A stretch of DNA of 64,000 nucleotides from positions 89,677,042 to 89,741,041 of the forward strand of contig OY979716.1 of the NCBI GenBank assembly GCA_963855995.1. Direction: 5' to 3'. The stretch's first letter is position 1. Each line of letters opens with the position of its first letter. This DNA comes from Muricea muricata. Taxonomy: Eukaryota > Cnidaria > Anthozoa > Malacalcyonacea > Plexauridae. A model generated the notes under the pieces. That model had not been told where the DNA came from. It saw nothing but the letters and a program-made list of their open reading frames with translations, and did not search any database. The position numbers and the translations under genes were made by a program. Below, piece by piece: positions 34,187 through 47,009 of this stretch.

Positions 34187-34203
34187 TCATGAACATATCT
34201 TAC

Positions 34204-34844
34204 CTTGAAGGGACAAGTTGATTTGTAACTCGTTAACTTGTTCGGTTGGGAAATCTGTTTCTCTAAGGCAACTAATTTCATCAATACGAACAATTGAGGC
34301 TTCACATGCTTTATAAGCATCTTTACTCAACTTAATGAGATCTTTGAATTCAGCCAATCCAAGATTTGGATTAGGTTTGTGGAACACACAATTTCTAAGC
34401 AGACGAAGTTGATCAATTGCCAAGGTTATAGTTTCATCTTTATTTCCATCGGAACTATTCACTGAAGCATGAAAAGGACTGGGTTTCTTTCCATTAACGT
34501 ACTGTTGACTAAGTGTCTTCCTTGACTTCGCGCATCCAAAGGTGTGAGAGTAAATTGTAGCTTTAAACAGAGCTGTACAGTCCCATTCACTGATGGACTT
34601 GTTCGTTGGTATATCGGTTTTTCCGCCTTCTCTTGTCAGAAGAAGATTGCGCACTGTGATCGAGTCATCCCATGTTATGTCACCTGGCAAACTGTCCCAC
34701 ATTTTTATGAAAATTTCACGTAACATTTTCGGGAATTCATCCAGGACAATAGTCGCAAATTTGAAGAAATTCAATTGTTCTTTGGTGAACGGTTTCACGA
34801 CCATTTCGATATCGTTTATTCCACAAATATCTGTTTTGTCATGG
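34204..34844 (-). CDS. HEPN/NB-ARC/TPR NLR-like protein, HEPN (DZIP3-like) exon
   Basis: A TATTTTCAG acceptor ends at 34845, so the exon starts at 34844. The first in-frame ATG is at 34804-34802. The sequence MVVKPFTKEQLNFFKFATIV, LREIFIKMWDSLPGDITWDD, EWDCTALFKATIYSHTFG and LAIDQLRLLRNCVFHKPNPN matches the N-terminal HEPN domain (DZIP3-like) of cnidarian NLR-type proteins. RN(x4)H, here RNCVFH, is the HEPN signature for RNA binding or cleavage. The exon closes CTTCAAG|GTAAGATAT at 34204, leaving one hanging base that fits the NB-ARC exon at 23373. Its role would be the effector released when the NB-ARC domain oligomerises. Earlier exons, if any, were not identified. Confidence 0.8.
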
Positions 34845-35074
34845 CTGAAAATATTAATAAACGTTATCAGAAACCAGTAAGAAGCCTTACCAAAATACAC
34901 AAGTTCATTCCCTAGGAAATTGTATAATACTATGGGTAACTAGGATGGGTAACTATGTTAGCAACCTATATTGATGGAATTGATGCCGTACATTTAGGGT
35001 ACTGATTAAACAAACAAACTAAATCATTTGCAATTTTGTCAAAGACTACATGGCTCGGATAGCTGTAGGCGAAT

Positions 35075-35262
35075 TGTAAATAATCAAGTCCTTCACCCAA
35101 ACTCTAAATCTAACCATAACCCTTACGCTGAAATAAACCGTATAAAAGTGAAACAAGTTACGAAAAAAGGTTTGGCGAAATTTAAAAAATAAATGATCAA
35201 AGGTCGGTGTTCGAACCCCTGTCGGTTTTGCAAGAAAACGCAAGCCTAGACGACCGAGCTAA
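35075..35262 (-). repeat. tRNA-derived SINE (array copy at the left edge)
   Basis: On the minus strand, A box TAGCTCGGTCGTCTAGGC (35244-35261) is followed 26 bp later by B box GGTTCGAACAC (35207-35217). A body with 'cgccaaaccttttttcg' and a tail with 'taagggttatggttag' follow. The same unit occurs in each array copy, for example 39095-39262, and in diverged form at 8290-8440. Confidence 0.75.
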
Positions 35263-35366
35263 AAAAGAGTTTATTGGAAACCGTCAAACACTTTCTGTTT
35301 AAATTAAAACTTTAGATATTTGGTAATTAAAAACTCTATGACAGCTCGTCTGATGAAAGATTAATT

Positions 35367-38100
35367 GTGACCGTCCACGGGAAAACCAACGTTAACGATT
35401 TGGCGAAGCGTTCATCAAATTCGTTCGTTCACCGTTCGTTAGTCGTTCGAAATTATTTGCCGTTCGTTAACAAGTTCCAGTAGATCGTTCGGCGCTGTGA
35501 AGTGACCGTTAACTCGTTCGTTAGAAAATTGCAATCAAATCGTTCGTTACATTCGAAAAAAACGTTCAGGCCGTTCGTTAAATTATTAATGCGCGTCGAA
35601 TGCCTTAGCTGCGTAATTGTGAATATATTATATTGTAATTTCATAGCCTTCATGCAATAGTACGATTATATTTTAACAAGCAGTAAAGCCTAGTTTACAT
35701 TCGTGATCTGTCGTGAATATACAAAGAGAACGATTGATAGAGTATGCGCACCGGTCTACGGGTACACTTAACATGACTAATCTGAATACAGCTGACAAAG
35801 AGAAGGTAGATCTATACTATCACAACAGTTACGAACAAAACGCACATCTTTGTTTGGTTCACTTTGCGGTTTGGTCGCTTAATGTTCTTCTTCAAAAATG
35901 AGTGCGCATAATATGTCGACTGTGTTATGTTGACCTTACCATATTATACAAGGTCATCACAGCACAGTCGACACATACCTGCATGTAGATATACATCATC
36001 ATGAAGATTATCATGCATGATTGTCATGTTGGAATTATAAGTGTATAAAAAATGTGCATTGTATTTTAGCACCAGTATATATATTGGCTTGTTACCTCAA
36101 TTGTTTTTGCTAGCGCGCAGAAAATGCTCGAGTTTAAATAGTTTATAAATTTTGGCTGCCAAGAGGAAATTAAACGTTAATAGGATTTGTCATGCAATTA
36201 AGATCTCTCCTAAGACCTAGACGAGTCTACTTGAAATGTTCAACAAATTATAGTATGTAGCGCATATATTGTCAGACGCTTCGTAACAGCCACGGTTATA
36301 TATGGCGATGGTGATGTTACGTTACACGCACCTGCGCTAATCTATCAGTGAACTGAATTGATCTGAAAAACTTTATTTATGCAGGATAGCCCTTTCAGCT
36401 CAAAGGCTGATATATTGACACTAAAAAGTAATTCAAGAAATACATGTGCGTGGCAAAATTATTAATATACGAGTTTGAGTTCGAGTATTATATTATATTA
36501 TCACTGAAACGTAATACATTGTAACTCACCAGGTATGGTTCTGTGTCACAAGCATTGCATGCTATCTTCAGTGTATTTCATTTTGTGAGGCATAGCTACT
36601 TATAGACGTAGAATCCCCTTCGGAACACCGATGTAAGCATATCGTCTATATCCATGCGTAATTTTCGGTAATCACTATGTGTTTTAACACAAAATGCTGG
36701 AAACTCCGCTCAATTTCATTATGATTTATGGTCAACGTCTCGACTAATATTCAGCCATCATCAGAAGAATCGTCATGTGGTGAAATTACAAACACCGCAT
36801 ATGTTACAAGCAAAGCGCACTTGTGTAGTTGTGTTATACATATGTCTGTCAGCACAACTCAATTAAACATGACTAGTTCTTTTCCGGTCATTGTTTATTA
36901 CTATTATAGTCAAAACTCAAAAGTATTGAGAATGTTGACACGATTCAGCCTAGTATTGTCGAAAAGATCAGCGTCTCAGTCCCAGTCATATTATCCTTAG
37001 ACTGTTGAAAATTTGAATCAAGTCCACATTAGAATTACTATACAGTTTATACAGTTTATAATTGACGCAAAGTAATGGACGTACAGGAATCTCGCGAGGT
37101 ATGTTAAGAACTTATATATTAGTGTAGCTATCTAGAAATAGATTCAATATTCATCGTTCAATATTAACCATTCATGCCTTCATAACTATGTTGAAATAAA
37201 GTCATGATGCATATATATTTTGATATTAGTTATGGCTGGAATTATCAGTCGAATGAATTAATTATATAGGATAAAAACCGACCGCGGTTAAGCATAAATA
37301 CTGTGCTCTCAAATGAACGATATAACTTCAGACACGGCAATACATCATAAGAATAAAGATTATAATGTGTCGGTAAACATTTAACCAGCCGTTCATGAAC
37401 TACGGTTAGTATATATATTACAGTATCTGTATATATGCATGCGTTGTTACATGTTTATACGAGTAAGGTATCTATCTGAATACGAAAAGCTATCATTGAC
37501 AACATGTTGCTGGGGGGTTTAAAATCGTCTTCTGATGCGCGGACACAATGAGAATAGCTCTATAGCTAAATGTTACCGTTATGGATATTATTCTGAAAAT
37601 ATTTCTGAAATGTACTCAGCCCTATAACTATGCATCAAATGTCGCTAATATAATTATAGCCTACTGCATGGATATATACCAATAATCGGTCTTGCTCGCT
37701 CTCAGCCATATCTTAATTGTTGACCGGCTGCGACACCAGTTTTGGGAGAACGATTATTCGAATAAAGCGTTTTAAGGCCTTGTGCTACAACTACATGTAG
37801 ATTTGCGCGCATGCAAATGCTAGCTGTAAAATCATTTTTATAATTATTACAATTTGATGAGGCAAGGCATAATAATTTCGAACGAAAGCAAGGTCGTTCG
37901 TTCGAACGTTCGCAAAAAGTCGTTCAGAAAACCGTGTGAATTTTGGCCTTTGATCGTTCGCAATTTTCAGTCCAAATCGATGAAACGTTCGAGTAGTTCG
38001 TTGAAAATTTTGCACCGTTCGTTCACCGTTCGTTAGCCGTTCGTTGAATTTTTCGTTCCAACGAAAGATCGTTAACGTTGGTTTTCCCGTGGACGGTCAC
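35367..38100. mobile_element. 2.7-kb nonautonomous TIR transposon, AATT target
   Basis: The first and last 33 bp are perfect inverted repeats starting GTGACCGTCCACGGGAAAAC. AATT at 35363-35366 and 38101-38104 is the target duplication. The neighbouring array unit gives the empty site, 'agattaatttgtgtcttgtg' (39364-39383), confirming a 4-bp duplication. Next to each end are clusters of CGTTCGTT in the same, not mirrored, orientation (35428-35590 and 37890-38050). The interior has no protein I recognise, so the element depends on a transposase elsewhere. The superfamily is not determined; 4-bp duplications are made by few DNA transposons. Confidence 0.85.
35915..35972. repeat. imperfect hairpin, 23-bp arms, 12-base loop
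   Basis: The arm 35915-35937 (GTCGACTGTG...TGACCTT) pairs with 35950-35972 at 20 of 23 positions. It lies in the TIR element at 35367-38100. Size is compatible with a small-RNA precursor, but this may equally be a nested foldback. Confidence 0.5.
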
Positions 38101-39094
38101 AATTTGTGTCTTGTGTCGAGCAAAGAAACCGTAGTTGCCTGTAAACAATGCTCAAGTTCGTTGATATATACCAGAAATAGTAAAGCGCCTAGCCCTGGGA
38201 AACACCAAAGTGTATTGCTGTTTCACTTGATACTGTCCATTGCAGTACCTCGGACTCCTCAAAGTTCAAGTTTATATAAGAGAGTATATTATGATCGAAT
38301 GGGCCGATTGCTTTCCTAAGATCTAGAAAAACGGCACGATTAATCAAAAATTTATCAGTATTGCTTTGCTACTTATTTGTTAGGTGCATAACTTAGTTTC
38401 AGTTGAATAATTAGAGCGAAAACAAGTTGGCAAGTACTTCGTTCGATATAATAAAAATGAGTCCATAATTACCACACTTTGTTTAATTAGAAGATTTTAA
38501 ATTGGCATATACTCCACCAAACTCCAGTCTTCTGGAAAATTATGTAATAGCGCACAGACTCTAAGATATTAGCTCCGGTTTTTTGTAGGCTCCTTGAAAT
38601 TTTGGTGATGCCTGCTGATCTGTTTGCTTTCTTGCTTTCATGCAAGAAACTGCATATGATATATTTATATCTGAATTTTTATTATTTCAGAGCAGATCGG
38701 TTATATACCAGAGCTTTCCACAAATATTAGATAGAAATAAAAGTCAAACATACAATTTTCGTTTGCCTTGCAATTTTTGCGTAAAGGAACAATTTCAATA
38801 TCTATATGTATTGTGAATCCATCCATAATCTTTTGAATTCCCTAATGCCTTTATCGCACTGCCTCGTACTCAAGCGCTTGTTATTGAAGCGAGCGAATTA
38901 GGCGCAAAAGCGAAAATAGGAAAAATGGATTTTGAGGAACACCTGGCAGATGTTGCATACCGTCATGCCGCTACGAGCAACCGCAAATTTGAAAACCGTA
39001 GAAAGTCAGTCGCATCATTGATCTCGTTTCTGGGTTTCAAGCATCTGACTAAACTTAGATTTTGCGTTTGAAAATTGTAAATAATCGAATCCTT

Positions 39095-39262
39095 CACCCA
39101 AACTCTAAATCTAACCATAACCCTTACGCTAAACAAAATCGTATGAAAGCGAAACAAGTTACGAAAAAAGGTTTGGCGAAATTTAAAAACAAATAATCAA
39201 AGGTCGGTGATCGAACCCCTGTCGGTTTTGGAAGAAAACGAAAGCCTAGCCGACCGAGCTAA
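39095..39262 (-). repeat. tRNA-derived SINE inside array unit 1
   Basis: The reverse complement shows TAGCTCGGTCGGCTAGGC as A box and GGTTCGATCAC as B box, with the same tail as the copy at 35075-35262. In later units the A-box half is eroded ('cctaggaacacaaag'), so pol III function is unlikely there. Confidence 0.65.
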
Positions 39263-39399
39263 AAAAGAGTTTACTGGAAACCGCCAAAACAGTTTCTGTT
39301 TATATTAAAACTTTAGATATTTGTTAATTAAAAACTCTATGACAGCAGATGCTCGTCTTACGCAAGATTAATTTGTGTCTTGTGTGGAGCAAAGAAACT

Positions 39400-39965
39400 G
39401 TATAGTTGCCTGTAAACAATACTGAAGTTCGTTGATATATACCAGAAATAGTAAAGCGCCTAGCCCTGGGAAACACCACAGTGTATTGCTGTTTCATTTG
39501 ATACTGTCCATTGCAGTACCCCGGGCTCCTCAAAGTTCAAGTATATAGAAGAGAGTATATTATGATCGACTGTGCCAATTGCTTTCCTAAGATCTAGAAA
39601 AACGGCACCATTAATCAAAACTTTATCAGTATTGCTTTGCTACTTATTTGTTAGGTGCATAACTTAGTTTCCGTTGAATGATTAGAGCGAAAACAAGACA
39701 GATTTTTGGCAAGTACTTCGTTCTCATTCAGAAAAGTGGTAGTTGATTATAAATAAATTTTTGAAGTATTTTAGCCACATTAGATATAACAAAAATAAGT
39801 CCATAATTACCACATTTTGTTTTATTAGAAGATTTTAAATTGGCATATATTCCAGCAAATTTCAGTCTTCTGGAAAATTATGTAATAGCGTACAGACTCT
39901 GAGATATTAGCTCCGGCTTCTTGTAGCCGCCTTGAAATTTTAACGAGGTCTGCTGATCTGTTTGC
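39400..39965 (-). pseudogene. fossil reverse transcriptase in array unit 1
   Basis: On the minus strand I can read, in order, degenerate fingers (KISRPLQ-like, then FPEDW-like next to YMPI), palm motif A GAVFLDLRKAIGTVDHNIL, and motif B GVSQG, then LGALLFLVYINELQ in the neighbouring frame. These are the hallmarks of CR1/L2-type non-LTR RTs. Motif C is not recognisable. Equivalent segments occur in all units (for example 38130-38640, 40700-41310, 42060-42670), all with stops, so the copies were dead before the array amplified. Confidence 0.72.
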
Positions 39966-41520
39966 TTTCTTGCTTTCATGCAAGAAACTGCATATGATAT
40001 ATCTATATCTTAATTTTTATTATTTCAGAGCAGGTCGATTATATACCAGAGCTTTCCACAAATATTAGATAGAAATAAAAGGTCATACATACAATTTTCG
40101 TTTGTCTTGAAATTTTCACGTAAAAGAACGATTTCGATATCTATATGTATTGTGAATCCATCCATAATCTTTTGAATTCCTTAATGCCTTTATCACACTG
40201 CCTCGTACTCAAGCGCTTGTTATTGAGGCGGGTGAATTAAGCGCAAGAGAGAAAATCGGAAAAACGGATTTTGAGGAACACCAGGCAGATGTTGCACACC
40301 GTCATGCCGCTCCGAGCGACCGCAAATTTGAAAACCGTAGACAGTCAGTCTCATCATTGATCTCGTTTGAGGGTTACAAGCGTCCGACTAAACTTAGATT
40401 TTTCGTTTAAAATTATAAATAATCGAATCCTTGACCCTAACTCAAAATTTAACTATAACCCTAACCCTAAACCAAATCGCATAAAAGTAAAACAAGTTAG
40501 GGAAAAGGTTTGGCGAAATTTAAAAAAATAAATAATCCAAGGTCGGTGTTTGAACCCCTGCCTGTTTTGCAAAAAAAACGCAAGCCTAGGAACACAAAGA
40601 GTTTACTGGAAACCGTCAAAACAATTTGTTAATTAAAAACTCTGTCGGCAGATGTTCGTCTCATGCATACAAGATAAATTTCTGTCTTGTGTCGAGCATA
40701 GAAACCGTAGTTGCCTTTAAACAACTCTGAAGGTCGTTGATATACACCAGAAATATTTGAGCACGTAGCCCCGAGGAACACCACACTGTATTGCTGTTTC
40801 ATTTGATACTGTATTATCGATTTGGCAAGTTTATTTCCTTTCATATAAATATGATTGAAACCATTGCAATACCTTGGACCCCTCAAAGTTCAAGTGTATA
40901 TAATAGAGTATATTATGATCGACTGTGCCAATTGCTTTCCTAAGATCTAGAAAAACGGAACCGGTAATCAAAACTTTATCAGTATTGGTTTGCTACTTAT
41001 TTGTTAGGTGCATAACTTAGTTTCAGTTGAGTGACTAGAGCGAAAACAAGACAGATTTTTGGCAAGTACTTCGTTCTCATTCAGAAAAGTGGTAGTTGAT
41101 TATAAATAAATTTTTGAAGTATTTTAGCTACATTCGATATAACAAAAATAAGTCCATAATTAACACATTTTGTTTTATTAGAAGATTTTAAATTGGCATA
41201 TATTCCAGCAATTTTCAGTCTTCTGGAAAATTATGTAATAGTGTACAGACTCTAAGATATTAGCTCCGGCTTCTTGCAGCGGCCTTGAAATTTTGACGAG
41301 GCCTGCTGATCTGTTTGCTTTCTTGCTTTCATGCAAGAAAGTGCACATGATATATCTATATCTCAATTTTTATTATTTCAGAGACAATCGATTATAGACC
41401 AGAGCTTTCCACAAATATTAGACAGAAATAAAAGGTCATACATACAATTTTCGTTTGTCTTGAAAGTTTCACGTAAAAGAACGATTTCGATATCTATATG
41501 TATTGTGAATCGATCCATAA

Positions 41521-41763
41521 TCTTTTGAATTCCTTAATGCCTTTATCACACTGCCTCGTACTCAAGCGCTTGTTATTGAGGCGGGCGAATCAAGCTCAAG
41601 AGAGAAAATCGGAAAAACGGATATTGAGAAACACCAGGCAGATGTTGCACACCGTCATGCCGCTCCGAGCGACCGGAAATTTGAAAACCGTAGACAGTCA
41701 GCTGCATCATTGATCTCGTTTGAGGGTTACAAGCGTCCGACTAAACTTAGATTTTGCGTTTAA
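41521..41763 (+). other. conserved 80-codon open frame of the array unit
   Basis: Without an ATG, the frame contains NAFITLPRTQALVIEAGESS, KTDIEKHQADVAHRHAAPSD and RRQSAASLISFEGYKRPTK. Units at 38859, 41551 and 44278 keep it open despite substitutions; units at 42904 and 45631 have a stop. It begins about 140 bp after a polypyrimidine-CAG that would serve as a splice acceptor. I do not recognise it. It may be a relic of another gene trapped in the repeat. Confidence 0.3.
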
Positions 41764-44277
41764 AATTATAAATAATCGAATCCTTGACCCTAACTCAAAA
41801 TTTAACTATAACCCTAACCCTAAACCAAATCGCATAAAAGTAAAACAAGTTAGGGAAAAGGTTTACCGAAATTTAAAAAAATAAATAATCCAAGGTCGGT
41901 GTTTGAACCCCTGCCTGTTTTGCAAAAAAAACGCAAGCTTAGGAACACAAAGAGTTTACTGGAAACCGTCAAAACAATTTGTTAATTAAAAACTCTGTCG
42001 GCAGATGTTCGTCTCATGCATACAAGATAAATTTCTGTCTCGTGTCGAACATAGAAACCGTAGTTGCCTTTAAACAATTCTGAAGGTCGTTGATATACAC
42101 CAGAAGTATTTAAGCACCTAGCCCCGAGGAACACCACACTGTATTGCTGTTTCATCTGATACTGTATTATTTATTCGGCAAATTTATTTCCTTTCATATA
42201 AATATGATGGAAACCATTGCAGTACCTTGGACCCCTCAAAGTTCAAGTTTATATAAGAGAGTATATTATGATCGACTGTGCCAATTGCTTTCCTAAGATC
42301 TAGAAAAACGGAACCGGTAATCAAAACTTTATCAGTATTGGTTTGCTACTTATTTGTTAGGTGCATAACTTAGTTTCCGTTGAATGATTAGAGCGAAAAC
42401 AAGACAGATTTTTGGCAAGTACTTCGTTCTCATTCAGAAAAGTGGTAGTTGATTATAAATAAACTTTTTAAGTATTTTAGCCACAATTGATATAACAAAA
42501 ATAAGTCCATAATTACCACATTTTGTTTTATTAGAAGATTTTAAATTGTCATATATTCCAGCAAATTTCAGTCTTCTGGAAAATTATGTAATAGCGTACA
42601 GATTCTGAGATATTAGCTCCGGATTCTTGTAGCCGTCTTGAAATTTTGGCTAGGCCTGCTGATCTGTTTGCTTTCTTGCTTTCATGCAAGAAACTGCATA
42701 TGATATATCGATATCTCAATTTTTATTATTTCAGAGCAGATCGATTATATACCAGAGCTTTCCACAAATATTAGATAGAAATAAAAGGTCATATACATAC
42801 AATTCTCGTTTGTCTTGAAATTTTCACGAAAAAGAACGATTTCGATATCTATGTATTGTGAATCCATCCATAATCTTTTGAATTCCTTAATGCCTTTATC
42901 ACACTGCCTCGTACTCAAGCGCTTGTTATTGAGGCGGGCGAATCAAGCTCAAGAGAGAAAATCGGAAAAACGGATATTGAGAAACACCAGGCAGATGTTG
43001 CACACCGTCATGCCGCTCCGAGCGACCGCAAATTTAAAAACCGTAGACAGTCAGTCTAATCATTGATCTCGTTTGAGGGCTACAAGCGTCTGACTAAACT
43101 TAGATTTTTCGTTTAAAATTATAAATAATCGAATCCTTGTCCCTAACCCAAAATTTAGCTATAACCCTAACCCTAAACCAAATCGCATAAAAGTAAAACA
43201 AGTTAGGGAAAAGGTTTGGCGAAATTTAAAAAGATAAATAATCCAAGGTCGGTGTTTCAACCCCTGCCTGTTTTGCAAAAAAAACGCAAGCCTAGCCAAA
43301 CAAAGAGTTTACTGGAAACCGTCACAACAATTTCTGTTTATAGTAAAACTTTAGATATTTGTTAATTAAAAACTGTGTCTGCAGATGTTCGTCTTATACA
43401 AGATAAATTTCTGTTTCGTGTCGAGCATAGAAACCGTAGTTGCCTTTAAACAACTCTGAAGGTCGTTGATATACACCAGAAATATTTGAGCACGTAGCCC
43501 CGAGGAACACCACACTGTATTGCTGTTTCATTTGATACTCTATTATTGATTCGCCAAGTTTATTTCCTTTCATAAATATGATTGAAACCATTGCAATACC
43601 TTGGACCCCTCAAAGTTAAAGTGTATATAATAGAGTATATTATGATCGACTGTGTCAATTGCTTTCCTAAGATCTAGAAAAACGGAACCATTAATCAAAA
43701 CTTTATCAGTATTGGTTTGCTACTTATTTGTTAGGTGCATAACTTAGTTTCAGTTGAGTGATTAGAGCGAAAACAAGACAGATTTTTGGCAAGTACTTCG
43801 TTCTCATTCAGAAAAGTGGTAGTTGATTATAAATAAATTTTTTAAGTATTTTAGCTACATTCGATATAACAAAAATAAGTCCATAATTAACACATTTTGC
43901 TTAACTAGAAGATTTTAAATTGGCATATATTCCAGCAATTTTCAGTCTTCTGGAAAATTATGTAATAGTGTACAGACTCTAAGATATTAGCTCCGGCTTC
44001 TTGCAGCGGCCTTGAAATTTTGACGAGGCCTGCTGATCTGTTTGCTTTCTTGCTTTCATGCAAGAAACCGCACATGATATATCTATATCTCAATTTTTAT
44101 TATTTCAGAGATAATCGATTATAGACCAGAGCTTTCCACAAATATTAGACAGAAATAAAAGGTCATACATACAATTTTCGTTTGTCTTGAAAGTTTCACG
44201 TAAAAGAACGATTTCGATATCTATATGTATTGTGAATCGATCCATAATCTTTTGAATTCCTTAATGCCTTTATCACA
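41551..44277. repeat. higher-order dimer, copy 1 (units A and B)
   Basis: Units starting at 41551 (A) and 42904 (B) differ from each other by scattered substitutions and indels. Each is almost identical to the unit 2727 bp downstream (44278 and 45631). The repeating entity here is therefore the 2.73-kb A-B pair. Confidence 0.8.
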
Positions 44278-47009
44278 CTGCCTCGTACTCAAGCGCTTGT
44301 TATTGAGGCGGGCGAATCAAGCTCAAGAGAGAAAATCGGAAAAACGGATATTGAGAAACACCAGGCAGATGTTGCACACCGTCATGCCGCTCCGAGCGAC
44401 CGGAAATTTGAAAACCGTAGACAGTCAGCTGCATCATTGATCTCGTTTGAGGGTTACAAGCGTCCGACTAAACTTAGATTTTGCGTTTAAAATTATAAAT
44501 AATCGAATCCTTGACCCTAACTCAAAATTTAACTATAACCCTAACCCTAAACCAAATCGCATAAAAGTAAAACAAGTTAGGGAAAAGGTTTACCGAAATT
44601 TAAAAAAATAAATAATCCAAGGTCGGTGTTTGAACCCCTGCCTGTTTTGCAAAAAAAACGCAAGCCTAGGAACACAAAGAGTTTACTGGAAACCGTCAAA
44701 ACAATTTGTTAATTAAAAACTCTGTCGGCAGATGTTCGTCTCATGCATACAAGATAAATTTCTGTCTCGTGTCGAGCATAGAAACCGTAGTTGCCTTTAA
44801 ACAATTCTGAAGGTCGTTGATATACACCAGAAGTATTTAAGCACCTAGCCCCGAGGAACACCACACTGTATTGCTGTTTCATCTGATACTGTATTATTTA
44901 TTCGGCAAATTTATTTCCTTTCATATAAATATGATTGAAACCATTGCAGTACCTTGGACCCCTCAAAGTTCAAGTTTATATAAGAGAGTATATTATGATC
45001 GACTGTGCCAATTGCTTTCCTAAGATCTAGAAAAACGGAACCGGTAATCAAAACTTTATCAGTATTGGTTTGCTACTTATTTGTTAGGTGCATAACTTAG
45101 TTTCCGTTGAATGATTAGAGCGAAAACAAGACAGATTTTTGGCAAGTACTTCGTTCTCATTCAGAAAAGTGGTAGTTGATTATAAATAAACTTTTTAAGT
45201 ATTTTAGCTACAATTGATATAACAAAAATAAGTCCATAATTACCACATTTTGTTTTATTAGAAGATTTTAAATTGTCATATATTCCAGCAAATTACAGTC
45301 TTCTGGAAAATTATGTAATAGCGTACAGATTCTGAGATATTAGCTCCGGATTCTTGTAGCCGTCTTGAAATTTTGGCTAGGCCTGCTGATCTGTTTGCTT
45401 TCTTGCTTTCATGCAAGAAACTGCATATGATATATCGATATCTCAATTTTTATTATTTCAGAGCAGATCGATTATATACCAGAGCTTTCCACAAATATTA
45501 GATAGAAATAAAAGGTCATATACATACAATTCTCGTTTGTCTTGAAATTTTCACGTAAAAGAACGATTTCGATATCTATGTATTGTGAATCCATCCATAA
45601 TCTTTTGAATTCCTTAATGCCTTTATCACACTGCCTCGTACCCAAGCGCTTGTTATTGAGGCGGGCGAATCAAGCTCAAGAGAGAAAATGCAGGGAAAAA
45701 TGGATTTTGAGGAACACCTGGCATATGTTGCATACCGTCATGCCGCTCCGAGCGACCGCAAATTTAAAAACCGTAGACAGTCAGTCTAATCATTGATCTC
45801 GTTTGAGGGCTACAAGCGTCTGACTAAACTTAGATTTTTCGTTTAAAATTATAAATAATCGAATCCTTGTCCCTAACCCAAAATTTAGCTATAACCCTAA
45901 CCCTAAACCAAATCGCATAAAAGTAAAACAAGTTAGGGAAAAGGTTTGGCGAAATTTAAAAAGATAAATAATCCAAGGTCGGTGTTTCAACCCCTGCCTG
46001 TTTTGCAAAAAAAACGCAAGCCTAGCCAAACAAAGAGTTTACTGGAAACCGTCACAACAATTTCTGTTTATAGTAAAACTTTAGATATTTGTTAATTAAA
46101 AACTGTGTCTGCAGATGTTCGTCTTATACAAGATAAATTTCTGTCTCGTGTCGAGCATAGAAACCGTAGTTGCCTTTAAACAACTCTGAAGGTCGTTGAT
46201 ATACACCAGAAATATTTGAGCACGTAGCCCCGAGGAACACCACACTGTATTGCTGTTTCATTTGATACTCTATTATTGATTCGCCAAGTTTATTTCCTTT
46301 CATATAAATATGATTGAAACCATTGCAATACCTTGGACCCCTCAAAGTTAAAGTGTATATAATAGAGTATATTATGATCGACTGTGCCAATTGCTTTCCT
46401 AAGATCTAGAAAAACGGAACCATTAATCAAAACTTTATCAGTATTGGTTTGCTACTTATTTGTTAGGTGCATAACTTAGTTTCAGTTGAGTGATTAGAGC
46501 GAAAACAAGACAGATTTTTGGCAAGTACTTCGTTCTCATTCAGAAAAGTGGTAGTTGATTATAAATAAATTTTTTAAGTATTTTAGCTACATTCGATATA
46601 ACAAAAATAAGTCCATAATTAACACATTTTGCTTAACTAGAAGATTTTAAATTGGCATATATTCCAGCAATTTTCAGTCTTCTGGAAAATTATGTAATAG
46701 TGTACAGACTCTAAGATATTAGCTCCGGCTTCTTGCAGCGGCCTTGAAATTTTGACGAGGCCTGCTGATCTGTTTGCTTTCTTGCTTTCATGCAAGAAAC
46801 TGCACATGATATATCTATATCTCAATTTTTATTATTTCAGAGATAATCGATTATATACCAGAGCTTTCCACAAATATTAGATAGAAATAAAAGGTCATAC
46901 ATACAATTTTCGTTTGTCTTGAAAGTTTCACGTAAAAGAACGATTTCGATATCTATATGTATTGTGAATCTATCCATAATCTTTTGAATTCCTTAATGCC
47001 TTTATCACA
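44278..47009. repeat. higher-order dimer, copy 2 (units A and B)
   Basis: Nearly identical to 41551-44277, with few substitutions and a small change near 45690, where B switches to the 'gggaaaaatggattttgaggaacacc' version of the outer units. A third A-like unit starts at 47010, 2732 bp after this one began. Confidence 0.8.

Larger units (their letters stand above)
23374..34203 (-). other. 10.8-kb intron of the NLR-like gene, filled with retrotransposons
   Basis: The donor is GTAAGATAT, starting at 34203 right after CTTCAAG, and the acceptor is TTCTTTTTCAG ending at 23374. The HEPN exon ends with one base of a split codon and the NB-ARC exon supplies the other two, so the junction is in phase. 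The intron contains a minus-strand and a plus-strand non-LTR element. Intermediate exons cannot be excluded. The stretch 23465-24520 shows no recognisable gene or termini. Confidence 0.65.

Noticed and set aside
35207..35261. Intact tRNA gene
   Set aside because: A and B boxes are present but the acceptor and anticodon stems do not form; it is a SINE head.
40440..40475. CCCTAACCCTAAACC text that looks like telomeric repeat
   Set aside because: It recurs once per array unit at a fixed place in the SINE tail and never extends into a longer run, so it is not an interstitial telomere.
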